Positions 14,536 through 26,935 of a stretch of 64,000 bases of DNA are shown here, one piece after another. The DNA comes from Acanthosoma haemorrhoidale. Its lineage: Eukaryota > Arthropoda > Insecta > Hemiptera > Acanthosomatidae. The DNA lies in NCBI GenBank assembly GCA_930367205.1, contig OV884014.1, forward strand, positions 120,287,768 through 120,351,767, written 5' to 3'. The number at the start of each line of letters is the position of its first letter. Positions within the stretch are counted from its first letter, which is position 1. The translations under genes were made by a program, and so were the position numbers. Under the pieces are notes generated by a model that had not been told where the DNA came from, did not search any database, and saw nothing but the letters and a program-made list of their open reading frames with translations.

Positions 14536-14737
14536 CTACATCTTTCCAATTTCGGCAGCAGCCAAAATGACCGCGCTAAGCGAAGGTGAATATGTTCACA
14601 TCGCCCTTCCTAAAAAACTACCACCATCAATTTAATCAAACTTTGTGGGATTGTTGACAATATATAGATGTACATAATAAAAAAAAACACATAATGCTAC
14701 CATAACTGGTTGTTGAGTTATTAGCGATAAAAAAATT
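14536..14737 (+). repeat. Exemplar satellite monomer, subtype E (202 bp)
   Basis: Fifth monomer. Tags: CATCTTTCCAATTTCGGCAG, CGCTAAGCGAAGGTG, CTTCCTAAAAAACTACC and TTTAATCAAACTTTG. This copy has GCAGCCAAAATG, which breaks the hairpin that is perfect in E copies right of 24.5 kb. Confidence 0.85.
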
Positions 14738-14940
14738 CTACATCTCTCCAATTACGGCAGCAGCCGAAATGACCGCGCTAAGCAAAGGGGAATATGTTAA
14801 CATCGCCCTTCCTCAAAAACTACTAGCATCCATGAAATTAAACTTTGTGGTTTTGTTGACAATATATAGAGGAACGTAAGCAAAGAATCCACATAATGCT
14901 CCCATAACTTGTTGCAGAGTTATTAGCACTAAGAATAATT
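14738..14940 (+). repeat. Exemplar satellite monomer, subtype F (203 bp)
   Basis: Sixth monomer. Tags: CATCTCTCCAATTACGGCAG, CAGCCGAAATGACCGCGC, GAATATGTTAACATCG (TTAAC in place of TTCAC) and TTGCAGAGTTATTAGCACTA. Its left hairpin arm is changed (ATTACGGC) while its right arm is kept. Confidence 0.85.
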
Positions 14941-15143
14941 CCACATCTATCCGATTTCCTCAAACGCCAAATCGACCGAGCTTAGCAAAAGTGAATATGT
15001 TCACATTGTCCTAGCTCCAAAACCACCATCATCAATTCGATCTAACTTTGTGGGATTGTTGACAATACATAGATGTACGTAATAAAAAAAACTAAATAAT
15101 GCTACCATAACTGGTTGCCCTGTAATTAGCAATAAACATAATT
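14941..15143 (+). repeat. Exemplar satellite monomer, subtype G (203 bp)
   Basis: Seventh and last monomer of the HOR, always followed by A when complete. Tags: CATCTATCCGATTTCCTC, CACATTGTCCTAGCTCC, GACAATACATAGATG and GGTTGCCCTGTAATTAGC. A 5'-truncated form (last 85 bp) is widespread to the right of 26.5 kb. Confidence 0.85.
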
Positions 15144-16131
15144 TTACATCTATCCAGCTCCTTGATCTGTCACATTGCCGAAGCCTAGGGGATGGAAATA
15201 TCTTCAAATCACTCTACCTCCGAAACCGCTTGAAACATTTATGTCAATCATTGTCGGATTGTTGATAATATATAGATTTAAAAAATAAAAGAAACCACAA
15301 AATGCTGCCTTTACTGGTTCCAGAGAAATTAAAGATAATGTATAATTCTAAATCTTTCAAGTTTCTTCAACAGCCAAATCCACCGAGCTAAGCAAAGTCG
15401 AATATGTTCACATCGCCCTACCTCCGAAACCACTATCATCAATTCGATCAAACTTTGTGGGTTTGTTGACAACATATAGAGGAACGTAAGCAAAGAATCC
15501 ACATAATGCTCCCTTAACTTGTTGGAGAGTTATTAGTGATAAGAATAATTCTACATCTATCCAATTTCCTCAAACGCCAAATCGACCGAGCTTAGCAAAA
15601 GTGAATATGTTCACATCGGCCTAGCTCCAAAACCACTATCATCAATTGAATCAAACTTTGTGGGTTTGTATACAATATATAGATGTACGTAATAAAAAAA
15701 AACACATAATGCTACCAAAATTAGTTGCCGAGTTATAAGCGATAATGCATAATTCTAAATCTTTTAAGTTTCTTCAACAGCCGAATCCACCGAACTAAGC
15801 AAAGTGGAATATGTTCACATCGCCCAATCTCAAAAACTACTAGCATCAATTCAATGAAACTTTGTGGGATTGTTGACAATATATAGATGTACGTAATAAA
15901 AAAAATTAAATAATGCTACTATAGCTGGTTGCCGAGTTATTAGCGATAAAAAAATTCTACATCTCTCCAATTACGGCAGCAGCCGAAATGACCGCGCTAA
16001 GCGAAGGGGAATATGTTAACATCGCCCTTCCTTAAAAACCACTAGCATCAATGAATTTAAACTTTGTGGGTTTGTTGACCATACATAGAGGAACGTAAGC
16101 AAAGAATCCACATAATGCTCCCATAGCTTGT

Positions 16132-19100
16132 TGGAGAGTTATTAGCGATAAGAATAATTCTACATCTATCCAATTTCCTCAAACGTCAAATCGATCGAGC
16201 TTAGCAAAAGTGAATATGTTCACATCGGCCTAGCTCCAAAACCACTATCATCAATTGAATCAAACTTTGTGGGTTTGTAAACAATATATAGATGTACGTA
16301 ATAAAAAAAACCACATAATGCTACCATAATTAGTTGCCGAGTTATAAGCGATAATGCATAATTCTAAATCTTTTAAGTTTCTTCAACAGCCGAATCCACC
16401 GAACTAAGCAAAGTGGAATATGTTCACATCGCCCAATCTCAAAAACTACTAGCATCAATTCAATGAAACTTTGTGGGATTGTTGACAATATATAGATGTA
16501 CGTAATAAAAAAAATTAAATAATGCTACTATAGCTGGTTGCCCAGTTATTAGCGATAAAAATAATTCTACATCTTTCCAATTTCGGCAGCAGCCAAAATG
16601 ACCGCGCTAAGCGAAGGTGAATATGTTCACATCGCCCTTCCTAAAAAACTACCACCGTCAATTTAATCAAACTTTGTGGGATTGTTGAAAATATATAGAT
16701 GTACATAATAAAAAAAAACACATAATGCTACCATAACTGGTTGCTGAGTTATTAGCGATAAAAAAATTCTACATCTTTCCATTTACGGCAGCAGCCGAAA
16801 TGACCGCGCTAAGCGAAGGGGAATATGTTCACATCGCCCTACCTCCAAAACCACTATCATCAATTCGATCAAACTTTGTGGGTTTGTTGACAATACATAG
16901 AGGAACGTAAGCAAAGAATCCACATAATGCTCCCTTAACTTGTTGGAGAGTTATTAGCGATAAGAATAATTCTACATCTATCCAATTTCCTCAAACGCCA
17001 AATCGACCGAACTAAGCAAAGTGGAATATGTTCACATCGCCCAATCTCAAAAACTACTAGTATCAATTCAATGAAACTTTGTGGGATTGTTGAAAATTTA
17101 TAGATGTACGTAATAAAAAAAAATAAATAATCCTACTATAGCTGGTTGCCAAGTTATTAGCGATAAAAATAATTCTACATCTTTCTAATTTCGGCAGCAG
17201 CCAAAATGACCACGCTAAGCGAAGGTGAATATGTTCACATCGCCCTTCCTAAAAAACTACCACCATCAATTTAATCAAACTTTGTGGGATTGTTGACAAT
17301 ATATAGATGTACATAATAAAAAAAAACACATAATGCTACCATAACTGGTTGTTGAGTTATTAGCGATAAAAAAATTCTACATCTCTCCAATTACGGCAGC
17401 AGCCGAAATGACCGCGCTAAGCAAAGGGGAATATGTTAACATCGCCCTTCCTCAAAAACTACTAGCATCCATGAAATTAAACTTTGTGGTTTTGTTGACA
17501 ATATATAGAGGAACGTAAGCAAAGAATCCACATAATGCTCCCATAACTTGTTGCAGAGTTATTAGCACTAAGAATAATTCAACATCTATCCGATTTCCTC
17601 AAACGCCAAATCGACCGAGCTTAGCAAAAGTGAATATGTTCACATTGTCCTAGCTCCAAAACGACCATCATCAATTCGATCTAACTTTGTGGGATTGTTG
17701 ACAATACATAGATGTACGTAATAAAAAAAACTAAATAATGCTACCATAACTGGTTGCCCTGTAATTAGCAATAAACATAATTTTACATCTATCCAGCTCC
17801 TTGATCTGTCACATTGCCGAAGCCTAGGGGATGGAAATATCTTCAAATCACTCTACCTCCGAAACCGCTTGAAACATTTATGTCAATCATTGTCGGATTG
17901 TTGATAATATATAGATTTAAAAAATAAAAGAAACCACAAAATGCTGCCTTTACTGGTTCCAGAGAAATTAAAGATAATGTATAATTCTAAATCTTTCAAG
18001 TTTCTTCAACAGCCAAATCCACCGAGCTAAGCAAAGTCGAATATGTTCACATCGCCCTACCTCCGAAACTACTATCATCAATTTGATCAAACTTTGTGGG
18101 TTTGTTGACAACATATAGAGGAACGTAAGCAAAGAATCCACATAATGCTCCCTTAACTTGTTGGAGAGTTATTAGCGATAAGAATAATTCTACATCTATC
18201 CAATTTCCTCAAACGTCAAATCGATCGAGCTTAGCAAAAGTGAATATGTTCACATCGGCCTAGCTCCAAAACCACTATCATCAATTAAATCAAACTTTGT
18301 GGGTTTGTAAACAATATATAGATGTACGTAATAAAAAAAAACACATAATGCTACCATAATTAGTTGCCGAGTTATAAGCGATAATGCATAATTCTAAATC
18401 TTTTAAGTTTCTTCAACAGCCGAATCCACCGAACTAAGCAAAGTGGAATATGTTCACATCGCCCAATCTCAAAAACTACTAGCATCAATTCAATGAAACT
18501 TTGTGGGATTGTTGACAATATATAGATGTACGTAATAAAAAAAATTAAATAATGCTACTATAGCTGGTTGCCCAGTTATTAGCGATAAAAATAATTCTAC
18601 ATCTTTCCAATTTCGGCAGCAGCCAAAATGACCGCGCTAAGCGAAGGTGAATATGTTCACATCGCCCTTCCTAAAAAACTACCACCATCAATTTAATCAA
18701 ACTTTGTGGGATTGTTGACAATATATAGATGTACATAATAAAAAAAAACACATAATGCTACCATAACTGGTTGTTGAGTTATTAGCGATAAAAAAATTCT
18801 ACATCTCTCCAATTACGGCAGCAGCCGAAATGACCGCGCTAAGCAAAGGGGAATATGTTAACATCGCCCTTCCTCAAAAACTACTAGCATCCATGAAATT
18901 AAACTTTGTGGTTTTGTTGACAATATATAGAGGAACGTAAGCAAAGAATCCACATAATGCTCCCATAACTTGTTGCAGAGTTATTAGCACTAAGAATAAT
19001 TCCACATCTATCCGATTTCCTCAAACGCCAAATCGACCGAGCTTAGCAAAAGTGAATATGTTCACATTGTCCTAGCTCCAAAACCACCATCATCAATTCG

Positions 19101-20192
19101 ATCTAACTTTGTGGGATTGTTGACAATACATAGGTGTACGTAATAAAAAAAACTAAATAATGCTACCATAACTGGTTGCCCTGTAATTAGCAATAAACAT
19201 AATTTTACATCTATCCAGCTCCTTGATCTGTCACATTGCCGAAGCCTAGGGGATGGAAATATCTTCAAATCACTCTACCTCCGAAACCGCTTGAAACATT
19301 TATGTCAATCATTGTCGGATTGTTGATAATATATAGATTTAAAAAATAAAAGAAACCACAAAATGCTGCCTTTACTGGTTCCAGAGAAATTAAAGATAAT
19401 GTATAATTCTAAATCTTTCAAGTTTCTTCAACAGCCAAATCCACCGAGCTAAGCAAAGTCGAATATGTTCACATCGCCCTACCTCCGAAACCACTATCAT
19501 CAATTCGATCAAACTTTGTGGGTTTGTTGACAACATATAGAGGAACGTAAGCAAAGAATCCACATAATGCTCCCTTAACTTGTTGGAGAGTTATTAGTGA
19601 TAAGAATAATTCTACATCTATCCAATTTCCTCAAACGCCAAATCGACCGAGCTTAGCAAAAGTGAATATGTTCACATCGGCCTAGCTCCAAAACCACTAT
19701 CATCAATTGAATCAAACTTTGTGGGTTTGTATACAATATATAGATGTACGTAATAAAAAAAAACACATAATGCTACCAAAATTAGTTGCCGAGTTATAAG
19801 CGATAATGCATAATTCTAAATCTTTTAAGTTTCTTCAACAGCCGAATCCACCGAACTAAGCAAAGTGGAATATGTTCACATCGCCCAATCTCAAAAACTA
19901 CTAGCATCAATTCAATGAAACTTTGTGGGATTGTTGACAATATATAGATGTACGTAATAAAAAAAATTAAATAATGCTACTATAGCTGGTTGCCGAGTTA
20001 TTAGCGATAAAAAAATTCTACATCTCTCCAATTACGGCAGCAGCCGAAATGACCGCGCTAAGCGAAGGGGAATATGTTAACATCGCCCTTCCTTAAAAAC
20101 CACTAGCATCAATGAATTTAAACTTTGTGGGTTTGTTGACCATACATAGAGGAACGTAAGCAAAGAATCCACATAATGCTCCCATAGCTTGT
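16132..20192 (+). repeat. Second copy of the 4,061-bp satellite duplication unit
   Basis: Tandem partner of 12071-16131. Identity holds to about 20200, where the copy reads ATTATCGATAAG instead of ATTAGCGATAAG and then follows a different subtype. It contains a complete A-G seven-monomer HOR (TTGATCTG at 17801 to 19223, 1,422 bp), as does the first copy (13740 to 15162). Confidence 0.85.
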
Positions 20193-23100
20193 TGGAGAGT
20201 TATTATCGATAAGAATAATTCTACATCTATCCAATTTCCTCAAACGCCAAATCGACCGAGCTTAGCAAAAGTGAATATGTTCACATTGCCCTAGCTCCAC
20301 AACCACTATCATCAATTCAATCAAACTTTGTGGGATTGTTGACAATACATAGATGTACGTAATAAAAAAAACTAAATAATGCTACAATAACTGGTTGCCC
20401 AGTAATTAGCAAAAAACATAATTTTACATCCATCCAGCTCCTTGATCTGTCACATTGCCGAAGCTTAGGGGATGGAAATATCTTCAAATCACTCTACCTC
20501 CGAAACCGCTTGAAACATTTATGTCAAACGTTGTGGGATTGTTGATAATATATAGATGTAAAAAATAAAAGAAACCACAAAATGCTGCCTTTACTGGTTC
20601 CAGAGAAATTAGCGATAATGTATAATTCTAAATCTTTCAAGTTTCTTCAACAGCCAAATCCACCGAGCTAAGCAAAGTCGAATACGTTCACATCGCCCTA
20701 CCTCCGAAACCACTATCATCAATTTGATCAAACTTTGTGGGTTTGTTGACAATATATAGAGGAACGTAAGCAAAGAATCCACATAATGCTCCCTTAACTT
20801 GTGGGAGAGTTATTAGCGATAAGAATAATTCTACATCTATCCAATTTCCTCAAACGCCAAATCGACCGAGCTTAGCAAAAGTGAATATGTTCACATCGGC
20901 CTAGCTCCAAAACCGCTATCATCAATTGAATCAAACTTTGTGGGTTTGTAAACAATATATAGATGTACGTAATAAAAAAAAACACATAATGCTACCATAA
21001 TTAGTTGCCGAGTTATAAGCGATAATGCATAATTCTAAATCTTTCAAGTTTCTTCAACAGCCGAATCCACCGAACTAAGCAAAGTGGAATATGTTCACAT
21101 CGCCCAATCTCAAAAACTGCTAACATCAATTCAATGAAACTTTGTGGGATTGTTGACAATATATAGCTGTACGTAATAAAAAAAACTAAATAATGCTACT
21201 ATAGCTGGTTGCCGAGTTATTAGCGATAAAAATAATTCTACATCTTTCCAATTTCGGCAGCAGCCAAAATGACCGCGTTAAGCGAAGGTGAATATGTTCA
21301 CATCGCCCTACCTCCAAAACTACTAGCATCAATTCAATGAAACTTTGTGGGATTGTTGACAATATGTAGATGTACGTAATAAAAAAAATTAAAGAATGCT
21401 ACTATAGCTGGTTGCCGAGTTATTAGCGATAATGTATAATTCCAAATCTTTCAAGTATCTTTAACAGCCAAATCCACCGAGCTAAGCAAAGTCAAATATG
21501 TTCACATCGCCCTACCTCCGAAACCTCTATCATCAATTTGATCAAACTTTGTGGGTTTGTTGACAATATATAGAGGAACGTAAGCAAAGAATCCACATAA
21601 TGCTCCCTTAACTTGTTGCAGAGTTATTAGTGATAAGAATAATTCTACATCTATCCAACTTCCTCAAACGCCAAATCGACCGAACTAAGCAAAGTGGAAG
21701 ATGTTCACATCGCCCAATCTCAAAAACTACTAGCATTAATTCAATGCAACTTTGTGGGATTGTTGACAATATATAGATGTACGTAATAAAAAAAATTAAA
21801 TAATCCTACTATAGCTGGTTGCGAAGTTATTAGCGATAAAAATAATTCTACATCTTTCCAATTACGGCAGCAGCCGAAATCACCGCGCTAAGCGAAGGGG
21901 AATATGTTAACATTGCCCTTCCTCTAAAACTACTAGCATCAATGAAATTAAACTTTGTGGGTTTGTTGACAATATATAGAGGAACGTAAGCAAAGAAACT
22001 ACATAATGCTCCTATAACTTGTTGCAGAGTTATAAGCACTAAGAATAATTCTACATCTATCCAATTTCCTCAAACGCCAAATCGACCGAGCTTAGCAAAA
22101 GTGAATATGTTCACATTGCCCTAGCTCCAAAACCACTATCATCAATTCAATCAAACTTTGTGGGATTGTTGACAATACATAGATGTACGTAATAAAAAAA
22201 ACTAAATAATGCTACCATAACTGGTTGCCCTGTAATTAGCAATAAACATAATTTTACATCTATCCAGCTCCTTGATCTATCACATTGCCGAAGCTTAGGG
22301 GATGGATATATCTTCAAATCACTCTACCTCCGAAACCGCTTGAAACATTTATGTCAAACATTGTGGGATTGTTGATAATATATAGATGTAAAAAATAAAA
22401 GAAACCACAAAATGCTGCCTTTACTGGTTCCAAAGAAATTAGCGATAATGTATAATTCTAAATCTTTCAAGTTTCTTCAACAGCCAAATCCACCGAGCTA
22501 AGCAAAGTCGAATATGTTCACATCGCCCTACCTCCGAAACCACTATCATCAATTTGATCAAACTTTGTGGGATTGTTGACAATACATAGATGTACGTAAT
22601 AAAATAAACTAAATAATGCTACCATAACTGGTTGCCCAGTAATTAGCAATAAACATAATTTTACATCTATCCAGCTCCTTGATCTGTCACATTGCCGAAG
22701 CCTAGGGGATGGAAATATCTTCAAATCACTCTACCTCCGAAACCGCTTGAAACATTTATGTCAAACATTGTGGGATTGTTGATAATATATAGATTTAAAA
22801 AATAAAAGAAACCACAAAATGCTGCCTTTACTGGTTCCAGAGAAATTAAAGATAATGTATAATTCTACATCTATCCAATTTCCTCAAACGCCAAATCGAC
22901 CGAGCTTAGCAAAAGTGAATATGTTCACATCGGCCTAGCTCCAAAACCACTATCATCAATTGAATCAAACTTTGTGGGTTTGTAAACAATATATAGATGT
23001 ACGTAATAAAAAAAACACATAATGCTACCATAATTAGTTGCCGAGTTATAAGCGATAATGCATAATTCTAAATCTTTCAAGTTTCTTCAACAGCCGAATC

Positions 23101-23810
23101 CACCGAGCTAAGCAAAGGGAAATATCGTCAAATCAGTCTACCTCCGAAACCACCATCATCAATTTAATCAAACTTTGTGGGATTGGTAAGAATATATAGA
23201 TGTACGTAATAAAAAAAAACACATAATGCTATTATAACTAGTTGCTGAGTTATTAGCGATAAAGGTAATTCTACATCTTTCCAATTTCGGCCATAGCCGA
23301 AATGAGCGCGCTAAGCGAAGGGGAATATGTTCACATCGCCATTCCTCAAAAACTACTAGCATCAATGAATTTAAACTTTGTGGGTTTGTTGACAATACAT
23401 AGAGGAACGTAAGCAAAGAAACCACATAATGCTTCCATAGCTTGTTGGTGAGTTATTAGCGATAAGAATAATTCTACATCTATCCAATTTCCTCAAACGC
23501 CAAATCGACCGAGCTTAGCAAAAGTGAATATGTTAACATCGCCCTTCCTTAAAAACCACTAGCATCAATGAATTTAAACTTTGTGGGTTTGTTGACCATA
23601 CATAGAGGAACGTAAGCAAAGAATCCACATAATGCTCCCATAGCTTGTTGGAGAGTTATTATCGATAAGAATAATTCTACATCTATCCAATTTCCTCAAA
23701 CGCCAAATCGACCGAGCTTAGCAAAAGTGAATATGTTCACATTGCCCTAGCTCCACAACCACTATCATCAATTCAATCAAACTTTGTAGGATTGTTGACA
23801 ATACATAGAT
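20193..23810 (+). repeat. Satellite array, mixed monomer order
   Basis: Same ~203-bp satellite. A monomers (TTGATCTG or variant) lie at 20442, 22272 (reads TTGATCTA) and 22679, with spacings of 1,830 and 407 bp. The last is a two-monomer spacing that brings two A monomers unusually close. Junction-type monomers are visible, for example an A-type end (AAAGATAATGTATAATT) joined to a C-type start near 22865. No gene is seen. Confidence 0.9.
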
Positions 23811-24502
23811 GTACGTAATAAAAAAAACTAAATAATGCTACCATAACTGGTTGCCCAGTAATTAGCAATAAAGATAATTTTACATCTATCCAGCTCCTTG
23901 ATCTGTCACATTGCCGAAGCTTAGGGGATGGAAATATCTTCAAATCACTCTACCTCCGAAACCGCTTGAAACATTTATGTCAAACGTTGTGGGATTGTTG
24001 ATAATATATAGATGTAAAAAATAAAAGAAACCACAAAATGCTGCCTTTACTGGTTCCAGAGAAATTAGCGATAATGTATAATTCTAAATCTTTCAAGTTT
24101 CTTCAACAGCCAAATCCACCGAGCTAAGCAAAGTCGAATATGTTCACATCGCCCTACCTCCGAAACCACTATCATCAATTTGATCAAACTTTGTGGGTTT
24201 GTTGACAATATATAGAGGAACGTAAGCAAAGAATCCGCATAATGCTCCCTTAACTTGTTGGAGAGTTATTAGCGATAAGAATAATTCTACATCTATCCAA
24301 TTTCCTCAAACGCCAAATCGACCGAGCTTAGCAAAAGTGAATATGTTCACATCGGCCTAGCTCCAAAACCACTATCATCAATTGAATCAAACTTTGTGGG
24401 TTTGTTGGCAATATATAGATGTACGTAATAAAAAAAACTAAATAATGCTACTATAGCTGGTTGCCGAGTTATTAGCGATAAAAATAATTCTACATCTTTC
24501 CA

Positions 24503-24522
24503 ATTTCGGCAGCAGCCGAAAT
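24503..24522. repeat. Perfect 8-bp hairpin inside an E monomer
   Basis: ATTTCGGC, loop AGCA, GCCGAAAT: a perfect inverted repeat. The same 20 bases start at 27635, 32275, 34609, 37133, 38844, 52167, 54979, 56081 and 62668. Left of 24.5 kb the E copies carry CCAAAAT and break the stem. F copies carry ATTACGGC with one mismatch. Confidence 0.8.
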
Positions 24523-26519
24523 GACCGCGCTAAGCGAAGGTGAATATGTTCACATCGCCCTTCCTAAAAAACTACCACCATCAATTTAATCAAACTTTGT
24601 GGGATTGTTGAAAATATATATATGTACCTAATAAAAAAAAACACATAATGCTACCATAACTGGTTGCTGAGTTATTAGCGATAAGAATAATTCTACATCT
24701 ATCCAATTTCCTCAAACGCCAAATCGACCGAACTAAGCAAAGTGGAATATGTTCACATCGCCCAATCTCAAAAACTACTAGCATCAATTCAATGAAACTT
24801 TGTGGGATTGTTGACAATATATAGATGTACGTAATAAAAAAAATTAAATAATCCTACTATAGCTGGTTGCCAAGTTATTAGCGATAAAAATAATTCTACA
24901 TCTTTCTAATTTCGGCAGCAGCCAAAATGACCACGCTAAGCGAAGGTGAATATGTTCACATCGCCCTTCCTAAAAAACTACCACCATCAATTTAATCAAA
25001 CTTTGTGGGATTGTTGAAAATATATTTATGTACCTAATAAAAAAAACACATAATGCTACCATAACTGGTTGCTGAGTTATTAGCGATAAAAAAAATTCTA
25101 CATCTTTCCAATTACGGCAGCAGCCGAAATGACCGCGCTAAGCGAAGGGGAATATGTTAACATCGCCCTTCCTCTAAAACTACTAGCATCAATGAAATTA
25201 AACTTTGTGGGTTTGTTGACAATATATAGAGGAACGTAATAAAAGAAACTACATAATGCTCCCATAACTTGTTGCAGAGTTATTAAAACTAAGAATAATT
25301 CTACATCTATCCAGCTACTTGATCTGTCACATTGCCAAAGCTTAGGGGATGGAAATATCTTCAAATCACTCTACCTCCGAAACCGCTTGAAACATTTATG
25401 TCAAACATTGTGGGATTGTTGATAATATATAGATGTAAAAAATAAAAGAAACCACAAAATGCTGCCTTTACTGGTTCCAGAGAAATTAGCAATAATGTAT
25501 AATTCTAAATCTTTCAAGTTTCTTCAACAGCCGAATCCACCGAGCTAAGCAAAGGGAAATATCGTCAAATCAGTCTACCTCCGAAACCACCATCATCAAT
25601 TTAATCAAACTTTGTGGGATTGGTAAGAATATATAGATGTACGTAATAAAAAAAACCACATAATGCTATTATAACTAGTTGCTGAGTTATTAGCGATAAA
25701 GGTAATTCTACATCTTTCCAATTTCGGCCATAGCCGAAATGAGCGCGCTAAGCGAAGGGGAATATGTTCACATCGCCATTCCTCAAAAACTACTAGCATC
25801 AATGAATTTTAACTTTGTGGGTTTGTTGACAATACATAGAGGAACGTAAGCAAAGAAACCACATAATGCTACCATAATTAGTTGCCGAGTTATTAGCGAT
25901 AATGCATAATTCTAAATCTTTCAAGTTTCTTCAACAGCCGAATCCACCGAACTAAGCAAAGTGGAATATGTTCACATCGCCCAATCTCAAAAAATACTAG
26001 CATCAATTCAATGAAACGTTGTGGGATTGTTGACAATATATAGATGTACGTAATAAAAAAAATTAAATAATGCTACTATAGCTGGTTGCCGAGTTATTAG
26101 CGATAAAAATAATTCTACATCTTTCCAATTTCGGCCGCAGCCAATATGACCGCGCTAAGCGAAGGTGAATATGTTCACATCGCCCTTCCTAAAAAACTAC
26201 CACCATCAATTTAATCAAACTTTGTGGGATTGTTGACAATATATAAATGTACCTAATAAAAAAAAACACATAATGCTACCATAACTGGTTGCTGAGTTAT
26301 TAGCGATGAAAAAATTCTACATCTCTCCAATTATGGCAGCAGCCGAAATGACCGCGCTAAGCGAAGGGGAATATGTTAACATCGCCCTTCCTCAAAAACT
26401 ACTAGCATCAATGCAATTAAACTTTGTGGGTTTGTCGACAATATATAGAGGAACGTAAGCAAAGAAACTACATAATGCTCCCATAACTTGTTGCAGAGTT
26501 ATTAGCACTAAGAATAATT

Positions 26520-26604
26520 TTGACAATACATAGATGTACGTAATAAAAAAAACTAAATAATGCTACCATAACTGGTTGCCCAGTAATTAGCAATAAACAT
26601 AATT
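26520..26604 (+). repeat. Exemplar truncated G monomer (85 bp)
   Basis: An F monomer ending AGAATAATT is joined directly to TTGACAATACATAGATG, the last 85 bp of a G monomer, so about 118 bp of G is missing. The GAATATG core spacing across it is 288 bp instead of 203 or 406. The same junction recurs near 29651, 30342, 35000, 37525, 46118, 48237, 49136, 51466, 52558, 54269, 55374, 61958 and 63058. Confidence 0.85.
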
Positions 26605-26935
26605 CTACATCTATCCAATTTCCTCAAACGCCAAATCGACCGAGCTTAGCAAAAGTGAATATGTTCACATCGGCCTTGCTCCAAAACCACTATCATCAAT
26701 TGAATCAAACTTTGTGGGTTTATAAACAATATATAGATGTACGTAATAAAAAAAACCACATAATGCTACCATAATTAGTTTCCGAGTTATTAGCGATAAT
26801 GCATAATTCTAAATCTTTCAAGTTTCTTCAACAGCCGAATCCACCGAACTAAGCAAAGTGGAATATGTTCACATCGCCCAATCTCAAAAACTACTAGCAT
26901 CAATTCAATGAAACTTTGTGGGATTGTTGACAATA

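Larger units (their letters stand above)
12071..16131 (+). repeat. First copy of a 4,061-bp satellite duplication unit
   Basis: Sequence here matches 16132-20192 at a constant displacement of 4,061 bp (20 monomers). Shared private variants support a recent copy: TTTACGGCAG near 12720 and 16781, GAAAATTTATAG near 13030 and 17091, CCACATCTATCCG near 14941 and 19002. I saw only a few differences, for example ACCACC/ACGACC near 13602/17663 and CATAGATG/CATAGGTG near 15070/19131. The junction is approximate because it lies inside conserved monomer sequence. Unequal exchange is the likely mechanism (inference). Confidence 0.85.
23811..26935 (+). repeat. First copy of a 3,132-bp satellite duplication unit
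   Basis: Matches about 26940-30062 at displacement 3,131-3,132 bp. A-monomer tags pair at 23899/27030 and 25319/28451. Shared private features include CAGCTACTTGATCTG (25311/28443), the CTTTTTACC-type E copies and the truncated G junction (26520/29651). Ends are approximate. The unit contains a seven-monomer A-to-A spacing of 1,420 bp. Confidence 0.82.

Noticed and set aside
13579..23425. Repeated minus-strand open frames of 63-88 codons in the satellite (for example 13579-13785, 15001-15207, 17640-17846, 22518-22724, 23168-23425)
   Set aside because: They recur because the monomer recurs, cross monomer borders, change with subtype, and show no start context or domain. They are satellite by-products, not genes.
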